Positions 47,382 to 60,500 of a stretch of 64,000 nt of DNA are shown here, in pieces; the stretch's first letter is position 1, and each line of letters starts with the position of its first letter. The DNA comes from Rhexocercosporidium sp. MPI-PUGE-AT-0058 (taxonomy: Eukaryota > Ascomycota > Leotiomycetes > Helotiales). The notes beneath the pieces are model-generated. The model made no database searches. It saw only the letters and a list, made by a program, of their open reading frames with translations, and was not told the origin of the DNA. The stretch is from assembly GCA_020746875.1 (NCBI GenBank), contig JAGTJL010000016.1, positions 1,178,001-1,242,000 on the forward strand, read 5' to 3'. The position numbers and the translations under genes are program-made.

Positions 47382-47716
47382 AGTGATTTCATTTTGTGAA
47401 AATGGGACGAGTGGAGGACAGTAGTGGACATGTTCAGGGGGTACGTGTGATGTATATAAATAAGTCAGTAATATAATATAGAACGTAAAATAGTATATTC
47501 TGACTTACATTTGTTGATTTGAAATCCTGCCCTCGAAGGTTACGGGGTCATCGATATGAAGAGGTGATTCCCGGGGCAGAAGAAAGTAAGAAAGAAAGGT
47601 AGATGCATATGTAACTTCATCGCATTCATCTACTAGCTCACTAAGCCATTTTAAATCCATGAATCATTAAACCATACACGCACCAAAATTCCCCACTCAC
47701 AAGTCCTTGAGATCTA
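47382..47716. other. Convergent 3' flanks
   Basis: AT-rich, no gene supported. It lies between the wall-protein gene (+) and the glycine-rich gene (-). Confidence 0.5.
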
Positions 47717-48509
47717 CTACAAGAACTTACTCGCCATCGACAACAATCCAGAAGCTCCACTTGAACTACCACCTCCCTGCATTTGGCTCTTCATATACAT
47801 CTTAAGCGCCATCTCACCAGCCTTCTGAACCGTAGATTCCTTGCTAGCATTCGAAGTGTTACCTTGGGAAGACTGGTTGTCGAATAGCTTGCTAGCCTCT
47901 GCCATGGCCATACCGACAAATGCATTCTGCGAGTTGCCCTGCTGGGTATTGCCAGATGAACCGCCAGTGAACATTTTCAATGCCTGCATAGCGGCTGCTG
48001 ATCCCATAGAGCCGGAATCAGCTTGGCCACCTCCTCCACCACCGAAGAATTGCTGGTGAGATTGAACAGCATCTGTGAAGTTTACGATTAGCTCATTGTC
48101 TAGGAAATTTTGAGGATACTGGCTTACCTTGCTCGTTGAGATTTGAATTGCCAATGCTCTGCTTGTTCTGGCCGAGAGAGCTCAGGATGCTGGAAAACAT
48201 TGATGAATCTCCAGAACTACCTGCATGTCTCTCAGCATGTTCAGCAGCACCACTCAAATCATCGTCATCTCCGCCTCCATAGCCTCCTCCTCCACCGTAG
48301 TTGTTGTGTCGTCCCTGTTCGACTGGACGGCCGGAGTATTCATTTTCTCCTCCATCATAGCCTCCTTGTTGACGTCGTCCTCCATCGTCTCGGCCCCCAT
48401 AGTTGTCCTCGTTCTCTCGGCCGCCCGATCCATCGCCTTGACGTCTTTCTCCTCCATAGCCACCACCTTGACCTGACTGGTCGTTATCGTAGTAATCTCT
48501 GGCAGACAT
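47717..48509 (-). CDS. Glycine-rich low-complexity protein
   Basis: Protein of 245 aa from exons 48509-48128 and 48072-47717 (55-nt GT-AG intron). Residues 1-85 are Gly/Arg/Asp/Asn/Tyr-rich (GGYGGERRQGDGSGGREN), an intrinsically disordered, phase-separation-like composition. The second half is a more ordered Ala/Ser/Met-rich part (GSMGSAAAMQALKMFTGGSS, NAFVGMAMAEASKLFDNQSS, KAGEMALKMYMKSQM), with helical repeats seen in a family of small fungal proteins whose function is unknown to me. No signal peptide or membrane helix, so probably cytosolic or nuclear. Confidence 0.75.
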
Positions 48510-48979
48510 GTCTTGACGATCGATTAGCGGGGTAGTTCTCCTAGTGCATACACTTAAACAAGTCCAAGATCAACGAATATGTGCGAAGCTATGTGCTTAC
48601 TGATGATTTCTTTTCTTTGGTGATAGAACGTGAGAAGTTGAAGATGTGTGTGTTTCTTTGAAAGTTGATTTGAAGTGTAGAGAATGAGTTGTTCGGCTCT
48701 TGTAACCTGGTGATGACGAAGCTGTGGTGGGGTTGTTTCGCTAATCGGCTCACTCGGGGACCCTTGTTGATGATCTGATGCTAGTGAAAACGCACCCTTT
48801 TCCCCTGCCGAGCCCTTGGCATTGACCAGTGTTGATATTCGTAGAGTGAAAAGAGTGAAAAGTAAATAACGAACGAAAAATTAATAAGAGGCGATCGCGT
48901 GCTGAGATGTGAGGAAATCGGCATTGGCTTCTGTAACTGGGAAGTCGTAAGACTTGGTCTCAAGAAAAGTCTATTTGGT
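48510..48979. other. Upstream region of the glycine-rich gene
   Basis: Also the 3' flank of the DHHC gene on the same strand. No gene seen. Confidence 0.5.
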
Positions 48980-50329
48980 TCAGGTCTGCTCAAATGCTCT
49001 GGCCTTTCTCCTTCTGAGTAATTCTCCTAATGGAATGTCATCCTCATCGAGTACTTCTGCGTCCTCATCAACGCCATAATCGTGCAAAGTATCTCCATCT
49101 CTATTCGTCCACTTTTGTGCTTCATCACGTGCAGCTTCTTCCTCTTCACTCACGTTTTCACTCTCCGATTCATCATCTTCGCTCTCCTCCCCGCTATCCT
49201 CCGTCCCTTTCCATCTCTTATGGTCTTGCTGCTGTCGTTTCCTAAAAGCCGCCATCTCTTCTTCGGGGGTACCGTACACCCTCTCATCTTCCTTTTGTCG
49301 TTCGACTCGTTCCCCTCTTGACATCTTGTCCGGATCGGGCGGAGGCCATGCCTTGTCCGCATCTTCAAAGCCGTTGACCTCCCAATTTCCGGCACTTTCA
49401 ACACTTGGTCCTCCTCCAAAAGGCATAAACCACATCAAGACATTCTTGGTCCCCATTGCTTGACACAGGTTGTTCCAGATCCCAATGTCGTATGGGAATT
49501 CCTGGTGCTGGATCCGCATTCGTTGGCCACCACTCGCATAGACGTATCCATTTGTTCTCAGTGACCTGTCAACCAGAGCTTCATGGCGCTCAATTTCCCA
49601 ACTTTCGATCATTGTCGTGTTAATTACGAGACTCCAACCGGCTCGGAAGAGGAGAATTCCAAGAGCAAAAAGCGTGAAGCTGTTGACCACAAGGAGTACA
49701 AACAGGTGTGCCATTGCCCATGTTGGAGGCCCGAGATACGACGGAAGGCTACGGTTGTCCCATATAACCATCAATCGTATATAAAGGTGGTATGCGAGGA
49801 TCGACATGGAGACTACGGCATAGAAGACGAAGCGGTAGAAATGTGGGAAGGTTGTGTGCGAGACGCAGTTCGTCGTCCATGGACAGTGGTGGTCCATCTT
49901 GGGGATACATCTGTCAGGCATTAGGATCCATTGTCTAAGATACTAACGACACACGGTAACATACCGTCCGCATTTCCTGCAATGATGAGCCCTTGGTGGC
50001 TTCACTGCATCGCATTTCTTGCACCATCTTAACTTCCTGTCGAATGTCAAGACACTCCCATCAGCCTCATTTGCCTCTCTGACTGGAGCGACCTTATTGA
50101 CCCATCCCTTCCGTCCTGGATCCGTTGTGCATGCTTGCTCATAACACCACCATATTCCAGCAACAAAGATGTTGAACCATAGAGCCTGCTTCTGGCTCAG
50201 GGGTCCGGGTTCGATGTAATAAAACAACACCTGAGAAGAGTAACTCAGAAAAGCGATCAGAAGTACAACAAAAGGTATGGTGACTCGCTCAGCCGCAGGC
50301 AAAGCGAATGGAATACTCAGACCCGGCAT
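48980..50329 (-). CDS. DHHC palmitoyltransferase, Pfa4-like
   Basis: Membrane protein S-acyltransferase, expected in the ER/Golgi; Pfa4 in yeast palmitoylates chitin synthase Chs3. Protein of 431 aa from exons 50329-49965 and 49910-48980 (54-nt GT-AG intron that splits the Cys-rich domain). Helices 1-2 lie in about 10-70, followed by the DHHC-CRD: RWCKKCDAVKPPRAHHCRKC, then CIPKMDHHCPWTTNCVSH with DHHC at 128-131; two further helices follow. The TTxE-like region and acidic C-terminal tail (GEESEDDESESENVSEEEE) are as in fungal Pfa4. The frame is open further upstream to an ATG at 50458, so a 43-aa longer N-terminus is possible; I chose 50329 because family members have only a short lead before helix 1. 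Confidence 0.9.
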
Positions 50330-50972
50330 GCCTAGTCGTCGAAGGGCCACGAGATGTGAATTGTTGACATGAGGCAGCCTCGCAGCCTTGTGAAAAGTCC
50401 AGACATCGGACTCGGCTTGATTTTCGAGCCGACAAATATTCGGCCGTTCAAGCTTCATCTTGCTGAGTCAACACCAAAGTGGATCTGATTGGCTTATGGG
50501 CCGACGGCCTAATGTGACACCGGTCAACAGAGGAGAGATTCTTTGTCCGGCTTCATTAGTTGCACGAATTCGCATTCGCAATCGCTTCCAACATCAAGCC
50601 TCTTTCACCCGAACGTGGCTTGCTTGACGATGCGTCGACCGGACATTGCAAGCGGGCTTTTTTACTTTTCATTCTGTAGTGGAGAGGGTGCGATGAAATA
50701 CCCACACGGCGTAACCATCAGTGCGTAGGTAGCAGGTGATTCATAATGATCTTTCTTCTACTCTTTCTTTACGTCACTGGATCGTAAGGTCCATTTTGCT
50801 TTGTTGTTGTATAAAGTATTTCCTGCTGTCCGCGGAATTGACTGCATTCGATTATCAAGTCTTCATTTGCTCAGTTTATTGCAAAGTCGCAACTGGACCC
50901 ACCTCAAGTCGAAAAGAATCGAACCACAAAATCTTACAAGGCTATTTCTACCCTTCTGAGTATTGTCCTCTC
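50330..50972. other. Divergent promoter between the DHHC and MFS genes, 643 bp
   Basis: Bidirectional upstream region. On the + side the MFS frame stays open to an ATG at 50736, without membrane-protein logic; on the - side the DHHC frame stays open to 50458. Confidence 0.5.
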
Positions 50973-52883
50973 ATGGCAGTCATGAGTGCACCCGCATCTG
51001 CTCATTTGAGCGAAGATAAGCTCGATCGAATCATCCCCTCTCCTTCAAGCGCAAGCCTGTCCGACGCAGACCAGTCTCCAGTTCTACCCCCCCTCGAAGA
51101 ATCACAGCCAGTATTTAAGCCAACAAGAGGCTTCCTCCTCGCTTTTTTCTCGATATGTATCATCACGCTCGCAGCAGCTCTTGACGCAACATCTCTCAGT
51201 ATAGCGCTTCCCATCATCACGGAAAAGCTCAAGGGAACAGCCATTGAAGCCTTTTGGTCTGGTACTTCGTTCTTGTTGACTTCGGCCGTCTTCCAGCCTG
51301 TGATCGCTGGTCTTAGTCATGTCTTTGGTCGGAAAGAAGTAAGTACTCTGCCCAAATTTCAAGTACATTCGCTGACGATCGGCAAAGTTGGTGCTCGCTT
51401 CGATTGTGTTCTTCTTTGTTGGATCCGTGGTGTCTGCACTCGCGAAGAACTTTACAATGATGTTAGTTGGTCGCTCAATACAGGGAATAGGTGGGGGTGG
51501 AATAATGTCACTTGGAGAGATCCTCGTTACAGATCTCGTCCCGCTAGCAGTTCGAGGAGGTATGTACAAGAGATATCACACCCTTCCTTAAGCTCTACTG
51601 ACCCCACATAGCATGGTTTGGATATCTCGGATCCATGTGGGCAATCGGTAGCGTCACTGGTCCATTGATGGGAGGAGCCTTTGCCCAAAACGTTTCATGG
51701 AGATGGATTTTCTGGATAAATGTACCCATCATCGCAGTCGGAACAGTCGCCATCATCATGTTCCTCAGACTGAACAAAACTCCTGGCGAATTGGTTCGAA
51801 AGGTCAAAAACTTCGACTGGCTGGGATCAGTCTTCTTCGTCGCCTCCAGTGTCTCCTTCCTCATTCCCTTGACATGGGGTGGTATCATGTACTCATGGAC
51901 ATCCTGGCGAACACTCTTCCCTCTCTTGGTGGGCGTGGCTGGCGTGATTGGCTTCGGCATCTACGAGTATTGGCTCTCCAAGAGAGCTTTTGATTCAGAG
52001 GGCAATGCTCTCCCCGGCAACCACACAGAGCCCATCATACGCTTTACGATATTCAATAACCGGACTATGCTCATAACCTATTTCGAAACGCTCATTCACG
52101 GCATAGTTCTTTGGTCGTTACTGTACTTCCTCCCTCTCTATTACGAGGCTGTTCAGGGCTATACACCTATCATCTCAGGCGTCGCCATCCTCCCCGAAAC
52201 AAGTTTCGTCGCTCGTAAGTCCATTCCCTTTTTAATACACACGCAAAAGACTAACAACCCACCCAGCAATGTCCGTAGTCGTCGGTATCATCTGCGCCAA
52301 GACAGGACGCTACAGATGGGCGATATACATCGGATGGTTTCTCACAACCCTGGGAGCGGGCGTACTCGTCCTCCTCGGCCCATCAACGTCCATCGTCTCT
52401 TGGATATTCCTTAACTTTCCCATAAGTATTGGCACCGGCATGTTATTCCCGGCCATGGCCCTCGCCATCCAAGCCGCCGGACGACAAGAAGATTCCGGCC
52501 ACGCAGCCGCTTTCTACTCATTCACACGAGTCTTCGGACAATCCCTCGGCGTAGCCATCGGCGGCGTGATCTTTCAAAACCAGATCAAACTCAAACTCCT
52601 CAAGTACGAACTTCTTGCTCCGTTCGCGGACGCGTATAGCAAGGATGCTACTGCATTGATTGGAGTGATTAAGAGGATGGAGGAGGGGTTGGAGAAGACG
52701 CAATTGATTCAGGCGTATGCGGATGCGTTGAAGATGATCTGGGTTGTGATGTGTGCATTGAGTGCTGCGGGTTTGGTGGCGAGTTTGGCGACAAAGGGGT
52801 ATTCGCTTAATCAGGAGCATAAGACGTTACAGGGCTTTAAGGAGCAGGAGAGGTTGGCTGATCCGGAGAAGAGTCAAGAGTAA
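50973..52883 (+). CDS. MFS multidrug/H+ antiporter, 14-helix DHA2 type
   Basis: Plasma-membrane exporter, 585 aa; exons 50973-51338, 51388-51559, 51612-52214 and 52267-52883, all GT-AG introns of 49-52 nt. Signatures: [17 protein letters not shown] in helix 1, FGRKE after helix 2, [19 protein letters not shown] (motif of helix 4) and [12 protein letters not shown] (antiporter motif C in helix 5), [14 protein letters not shown] in helix 6, then [29 protein letters not shown] and [19 protein letters not shown]. Family members export toxins, drugs or own metabolites; the substrate cannot be told. No biosynthetic cluster lies next to it in this window. An in-frame second ATG at 50982 is an alternative start. 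Confidence 0.92.
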
Positions 52884-53590
52884 GGTTGTAGGGCAGAAGC
52901 TACTCGGTACCTACAGTTGATTTAGACAGCCTGTCCATCTTTACGGTCTGAGAAGAGTGACTCAGAGTAACGGGATGGGGGAAGGAGAAGTGCATAGTTT
53001 AGTGGTTCCCTAGGACGGATTTGTTTGAGATGACATAGCGTGGCGTTTGGGTGTGGAAAGGCATAGACTTGGACTGTACAACAGATTACCCAAATTTTTA
53101 GACACACTACTTAACCTAATGTAATCCGTTTTCCACTCATAACAATAAACTCATCTGATGAAAGTGGGTGCCTTGCAGTTGACTTGGATATTTGCAACAT
53201 CAAACCCAAGCTCAAGAGTAAATCACCAGACCGTAACTTTGTATCAAACACGTCATCAAATTCTATTTACGTCCCCCATCTTATGTCCCTAAACGACCAC
53301 TGCCCACCAGGTAGGCAGCAGTTCAAGAAAACTCTTACAAAAAAGCCATGCTCTATCTCTTCCATCATCGTCATCATCCATCACAAGTAATCAATCCATG
53401 CTTGCTCTTCCCCCTAACGAGTCGGACTCGGAAAAATATCTCGAAGGAGTCATATACTTCATCTATGCATCAACGCTCATTCCTCCCAGAAAGCAAAAAA
53501 CACGGGATCAATTTCAATAATGCTAGCTTGCACACGCCAGCATTTCATCTCCATGCGGAAAACGCAAAAAGGGCTTTTGGAACTGCCCAT
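52884..53590. other. Convergent 3' flanks of the MFS and myosin genes
   Basis: No gene supported. Confidence 0.5.
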
Positions 53591-56500
53591 CTACCAATCT
53601 GCATCCTCGTCTCTGTCACGTTGCATGGCGCTTTGTCTCGCTTTCAGCGCTTCAGCCAATCCACCTGCGAAGCTGGGATTTGGTGTGCTACGGCCGCTGT
53701 CGCTTCCATTTACACTCAAGCCAGAGTCACGAGGTGCAGGAGGGGGTGCTGGCTTGCGACCTCCAGCTGCAGGTCGCTTTGCTGGAGGAGCAGGAGGTGT
53801 AGGCTTGGCGCGGACTACCGGGCCGTGGCCGTTTGCTTTTGCTGCCGCTGGTGGGGGAGGAGGAGGCGTTGGTCGAGCTGCTGGTGCAGCTGGTGGTGGC
53901 GGTGGTGCTTCTTCTTTGAGATACGCTGAGGGAGCCCATCCTTGTTGTCCAGAGGGATGCTTTGCTAGCCACCAGCCTGTGAATACATTAGCGTGTGAAG
54001 ATTCTTATGATGCAACAAAAACTTACCATTGTTTTCCTTTTGAAGGATGGTCACAAGCTCGTCCTTTGCCATTGTAATTTCATTGGCACTCTGGCCGTTG
54101 AAGTCATAAAGCACTCTGTATTGTGGTTCTCGTGGGGGTGCAGCAGCCGCCGGAGGAGCTGGCGGTGGCGGCGGGGGAACAGACCTGCCAGATGATGCTG
54201 AAGGGTTGTTACGTGTGTGGTTAGGAACAGATACAGCAGCAGGAGGTGCAGGCATGTTTCGTCCTTGAGTGGCTCCACCATTTGACTGGGCCACAGGTTT
54301 GGTATTCCTAGTTCCATTGGAGAACTTCGAAGGCCTTCCGCCGGGTCCGCCTGGCTTGATGAGTTTGCCTTTGGTGAATGGCTTTGCAGCAATGGGCTTG
54401 CCTTTGGGCATGGGTCTTGATACCGAATTGGGAGGCTCGCCGCTTTTGGTATGGATAGCACCACTCTTATAGAAATCTTGCTCCATAGGTGAGTCTTTCA
54501 CGACCTTGATAACTTGCATCTTCCCGGGCTTCTTGGCATACTCGATCGAGTCTGAGATCTTAAGGCTAAAACCGCCTCCAGGAATGGCCATTGACATGTG
54601 AGTGAAGAGCTCAGTCTTGAGCACACAGTTCAATAGTGGATCTGCCTCCTGTGGAGAACCAACTCCAAGCGAAAACCAGTCGTCCCTGCATGTCGATGTG
54701 CCCACGAATTTGATGGCACCAAGCGGTATCGATCGTTCAACAGCGATTTGAACCTGTTTGTTTACGAGATGCTGCGAGATGATATAGAACTTGCTCTTCG
54801 TCAATACCAGAATTCGAGGACTGGCTTTACTGGATCGACCAAATTTCGTTTCCAGTATTTCGCCTCGGCAAGAGAATAACACCTTTTCATTTGCCGGGAT
54901 ATTGATGGCATTGCGAATTCGAGAACCAGGACCACTGGTGGCAGCAATACCAAGGTAATCCCCCATGAATCTCCTTGAGCCAAGAAGACTCATTCTCCTT
55001 CGCTCTTTCCGGCCTTGCAAAACCCTATGGCCTTGGTCTCGAAGGGCAAGGAACTCAGCACCGACCCTCTTCTTTCTCCACATTCTCTGGATACGCGTAG
55101 CGGCTTCAATACGGATTCGGAGGAAAGCTCGCCAGACCCGCTGGATTCTGATGGCCATATTGTGCCAATACCTGTCACGCATATGCTCCAGAGCGAAAAG
55201 TGTCTCTGGCGCTTTAATAAAGGCTTTTGTTACTCCCATCTGAAATTCCTCCGCTGGAATGCTTGTGTCCTTGAGAATCTGCTTGGCACCCGACTTCGCG
55301 TCTCCAGTCCAGGTATAGTCACCTGCGTAAGAAGTCTGGGGAGACAGAAGATAAAATCGTTCCACGAACTTGTCAAAAGTCTGTCTGTACGCGAACCCAG
55401 CACGCCTGATTCTGACGTTTTCTTGAAGACCAAGATACTTGATCTGATGCATAACGTTTGGGACGTTGTACTCCGATGGAGACTTGTTCTCGTTGGGCTT
55501 GATCGTCCGAATGTAAGAAGGCTCTGCTTTCATCAAAGTTGCTACAAGATCATTTGCAGATGCCTTGATCTTGTCTCCGGCGGAAGGAGGCTGTTTTCTG
55601 TTGTCCTGGTCGACTTGATGAGGGAATAAAGTATGTACAAATTCATTCTGACTGTTGCCGAAAAGGTTGAGAAGTCCTTTCAGAAGCTGGTCTTTGTTCT
55701 TATCCGTAATCCCATCAACGGTGTAGGCCACATCTCCAGCGTAGTGCTTGATGATGAAATTGCCTTGTCGAGGAGTCAAATGTGGATTAGACATGCCATT
55801 GATAGCTGTCATGAACGTTCGGTCACAAGCAGCAGGATCTGCATGGGCAGTCTTCGTGGCGTCCTTCATGGCAGAAAACACTCCAGGCGGCCTTACAGAT
55901 TCGATCAAGTCACACACAATCTTGTTATCGAAATATGTGATAGGAGTCCACTTGATCTGCTCCCGCGCATACTCTTCCTGTTCGGTCTTCAATGTCAGTT
56001 GAATGAAAATCTGTTGCAGCTTCTCATTAACATAGTTGATGCACAGCTGTTCAAAACTGTTCTTCTCGAAAATCTCGAAACCATAGATATCAAGAATACC
56101 AATGGAATTTGCCGTAGCAGCACGAGCTTTCAGGGAAACATTTACACGCTCCACAATCCAGTCGAACAGGTTATTGTAAAGTGCCTTTGCGAGAGCGTCT
56201 CTTGTCGCCAAAGCCTGCGCAGGATTTGCTGGAGACTCGATGATCTCCCCATTTCGAGGAGTGAGAATGCGAATGGTAATGGCCTTGATAACGTCTGCTG
56301 GTTCAACCTCAAGCAAATATGCCAAGAAATCGACCACAGATTGGTCCACGACTTCGGCGTACCCGTCTTTGTCTTCCCGAAACCCAATATTGCCTGTCCA
56401 TAGAACAGCAGCCAGCACTCGGAAAATCTCGTCCTGTTCCTGCTGCGACAAGCCAATGATATTCATCGCTTGAAGTGTGTCATTCCACTCCGCAAGATCA

Positions 56501-57548
56501 TCGATACCATCTACATCCAGACACTTGGAATTGCTTGTGTACGCATATGTGCTGGGCCCCTGGATACCGAAATTTTGCTTGTAAGTGCTAGATGCCCCCT
56601 TTGTAAACTGGTAGAAAATGTGGAAATTTCGTTCGTTCTGAATCTGCCCGACAACTCTCGACTTTTCCAGCAAATAGTTGGTAATATCCGCACCAACAGG
56701 CTCACCCTGGGCATTGAATTGCAACTGCAAGTACTTTCCGAATCTGGAGGAATTGTTGTTTCGCAGTGTCTTTGCGTTTCCGAACGATTCCAATAAGGGA
56801 TTCGTAGCTAGAACCATATCTTTGGTTTCCTGAATCGACGAATTTCCGCCTCCGGAGACATTAGCGATGTATTGCATTATCCGCTTCGCAGCTTCAGTCT
56901 TCCCTGCTCCCGACTCTCCCGAAATGATTACACATTGGTTGTCCTTGTAGGCTTTCATGTTGTAGTAGGCGGATTCGGCAACCGCGAAAACGTGAGGGGG
57001 CATCTATTGAACTTTAGCTGAAAGCTTTCCAACACCTGAGTAGGGTATTACAAACCTCCAAACGGTTCTTCCCCCGGTAACTGTCCAGAACTGCCTCTGT
57101 ATAGATTCCCACTGCAATACATATCAGAATTTGTAGCGCAGTTGCCAATTTTCGCACTTACAGTCCCGGAAGGGATTGACAGAAACCAACACATGTCCAA
57201 TATATGTCTACCCGATGTCAGCACTTGCCCAGCGTAGTGATGTTTCGGATTCCGGATGCCATACATAGATTTCTGCATTTTCGAATCGCTTCTTGAGATT
57301 ATCGTTTATGGCCTCGTTCGTGACTTTGCTGATCAGAGTAAGATCCGAAACCCCCACTTCCTTCTTCTTGGTTGTGTCGAATGCTGCCTTCTTGATATTG
57401 GGCTTCGAGCTGCCCGATGCCGCAGCGCGACCACCACCTGGGTTGGCGGCTTTGTCGCCCTTCGGTCTTCTACTTATACCCTATGATGGCACAAAGATTA
57501 GTTACCTGTTCTCAGCGATGGGTTTTGGCATAGCTGATAGTTTACCAT
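53591..57548 (-). CDS. myoA: Class I myosin (Myo1/MyoA)
   Basis: Single-headed actin motor for endocytosis and polarised hyphal growth at cortical actin patches. Protein of 1227 aa. Exons: 57548-57546 (only the ATG), 57480-57265, 57207-57162, 57111-57056, 57003-54027 and 53976-53591. The motor starts [10 protein letters not shown] and has GESGAGKT (P-loop, 136-143), [10 protein letters not shown] (switch I), DIYGFEIF (switch II region) and [15 protein letters not shown] at the converter. IQ motifs follow ([26 protein letters not shown]), then TH1 membrane-binding tail, Pro-rich TH2 ([12 protein letters not shown]), SH3 (about 1066-1117, [16 protein letters not shown] ... WWLAKHPSG) and an acidic Arp2/3-binding end DRDEDADW. 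Splitting the start codon from the rest by a 65-nt GTAAAC intron is required to give [11 protein letters not shown], the usual N-terminus. Confidence 0.95.
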
Positions 57549-60500
57549 GTTGGATATTCCCCTGGCCTGGGACGTTGACTTCAAGATGCGCCCCACTCGC
57601 TGATTGCTGCTACCGATGTGCGAGAAAGCCCGGTCTGAGTTATGGTAATGGAGAGCACTTCGGGGATGCGCGACAAGGTCTCATCAAGAAAGAGGCGTGG
57701 TGGTGAGAAGTGCTGAATATTTGGGATGTTGGGAGTTGCGGACTGTCAGAAGTTCAAACAGACAACGACACCCACTCTCACTCTCAGTTGCTCGCTTCAG
57801 TGGGGGTGGTCGGAATTCACACCCAAGGCCACCGACTTTTTCTAGAAAGGCAACGCTGACGCAACGAGAACAAAACTCAGCCTCGTCCACGTAAAGTTAC
57901 TTTGCGAAAGTTGCCACCTCATGCAGCATGCTTTGCTCAGCGGCGCATGTAGTGCGGGATAGCCCTTCTGGCTAATTCAATGCAATTTGAATTCCAGATA
58001 TATTTGACGTTGTTCTCGACTGGACGAACAGCCCATATATTCTGGTTCTCCCCAAGAGCCTTGTCGCCACCACGCAACCACCAACAATCCCAGCTCCACC
58101 ACGGCTTTCATACCACAAGAGAGAGCAGAGAGCAGAGTGCAGAGAATATAGAGCAAAGATGCCTATTCAAAAGTCTTGGCACTTTGCATGCAACGCACGT
58201 CAGCCTGTTTGATGAGGTAACTGCTCTGGTCTGGATTCTGTTTCCAAGCTCAATGCGCAGTCATCGACCAAGAGATAAGCAAGAAGCGTCTGCCAATGAG
58301 AAATCTACTAATCGCAATCCTTCAGTGTTTGAACGGGCAATATATTCCAAATCTCAACGATCCTCAGCCCCCATTTTTAAAAAAAACCAGTCATTACCAC
58401 ATACAGTGTCTTCGATACGAGTACGGACTTCCACTGTGAAGAAGGGATCAAGAATTTCTACAACACATGATATGGCCTTACAGCTCGGCATACATATTGC
58501 GTACATCAGGAGTATTGTATGGCAGCAGTCTGGCCATCTGGAAATTTATATCGTGGCTTTGCTCTGTTGATCTCGATATCGCGGACTCTGTATCGTTATG
58601 CCAGATTGGACAGCGTCGACAATTGGAGAGTACCGAGCCAAAGCCAGTGGCCAAGACTCCTGTACATGGCGAATTTCTTTCGGATTCTTGACGTTACGTT
58701 TTTCTAGTTGTCTTCTTTCTATCCTGCGTGGAAGAACTAGTTCCACTTACTCCTCGTTGAACAAGCGGGCTAGGCGTGTTGTAATTTGGCCTGGCACCTC
58801 CATCTTATTTCTCTGCACTCGCTGTCTACGGGGTACACTGCTAGGTGCCTCTTAGCTACTTCGCCTTTGACAAGATTCACTTCCGTCCATAATTAGCTTG
58901 CCACTTGGTCCACTACCTCACCAGCTCTGGAGAGCACATGTCGTTACCTACTGGGCGTTTTAAGGCCATTTCACAACTCCAAGCGGATGCTACGAATTCG
59001 AAGGGTGACTCGGGCTTCAAGAAGCATGGTTCCAACTTCTGACTCGACGAACAGGCAGTGTGTCTTCTACAGACTTATTACTATGTAGCTCCAGACAATC
59101 AAACACCCTATGGAAGCTCAGGGTGCTTTAATCCGAGAACACCAATAGTATTGCATCAAAGTGTATGTATGATGGAAAGCAACTGTGCAAGAGTGTACTA
59201 CTATTGTTTATTACGACCAGTTTGGGAACAGCGTGGAGTCTCCATGTTGCCCACGTTGTGCAGTCCCAGGTTTCTCAACTGTATTTTATGAATATTTAAA
59301 CGTGTATCCCTCGGTCACCCATCTTTCGTAGTATCTCTATCCGCGGCTTTACCAGTCTACAGCTTCACTCGGGCACAGCTAGAAAGCTATTGCCTGTTGG
59401 TCAGTATTTTTTACGACGGTACGGATCTCACAGTTCATGTAGCATCTAGACATCCTTATTTCAACAGCCAACTGTACTCATCTCGGCTCATGCAATATCA
59501 AGTAGCCCGCCCACATCTTCGAAATCGGTCGCTCCTGCCGCTCGTTAAATCGCTCCTTTTCCCTCATATGCTCACTCCTAGGCAGTACAGCGGCACATCT
59601 TGTTACCAAGATTGAGGTTAATCAGTATGGACTAGGCTCGAAGTATACGAAGCATCATGCAGAGCTGTTCACTCAGGAGCTAACTGGTACGATGTTCATA
59701 CTCCCAAGATTTTGGTTGCAGATCTTGAAGCTTGGTCTCTTCCGGTCAATGCCTTTTCTAATATGACGATGCGACTTCGAGCTTTACCCTATGCACGGCA
59801 TGCACATCGGCACCTACACTACAAGTTCAGAGCAGACGGAATAAGCTTCAAATTTGCTTACACTTGGAACGGTTGATACTAGCGATCTAGCTATCTAGGT
59901 TCTACATTAGATACAGAGAAAGGAAGGACCAAGGAGAAATTCCAAGTGATCACGTTGAATACTGTACGAGGCTACAGACAAGGCTGATCTATAATGATCT
60001 ACAGTTAACCTTCGTTCTGGCCCGCAATATGTCGCAGATAATCGAGCATCTCACTTGGTTACCTCCACCTCACCGCACCAGCGTTCGATACGCCGTCACT
60101 TGCTTGTGACAGTTTGTGCCGGAGAGCCGAGCAGCAAGTAAAGACTTTCAAGAAGTTACAGGAATCGGCTTGGAAGCATCATCAACTGTTCAGTCAATAC
60201 TTACGGAATCGTCTAAAAGCGGTCAAGTGACGAGTGTAACCCTGATAAGTGTTGCAGCCAGCCATTGGATGCCACAGTGCCAATCCTCCGGGTCGTTTTT
60301 AGCACCCCCAGAATTGCCCAATCACCGAACTTAGCGCCCGTTCCAACAGAAGAGGCCTGGAAGTCGCTAAAAATACGACTTTTGACTGCAGTTGAAAGTC
60401 GATTGCAGAAGATTCCAGTCCAGTAGTTTGATTCAGTAGTCCCAAGTCCAGAGATCAGATCTCATCGCTAGAAATTCGGGCTTCCCGAAGAGCAGTCTCC

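Noticed and set aside
57980..58570. 196-codon frame between myosin and noxA
   Set aside because: No motif, unlikely composition and no splice logic; probably chance.
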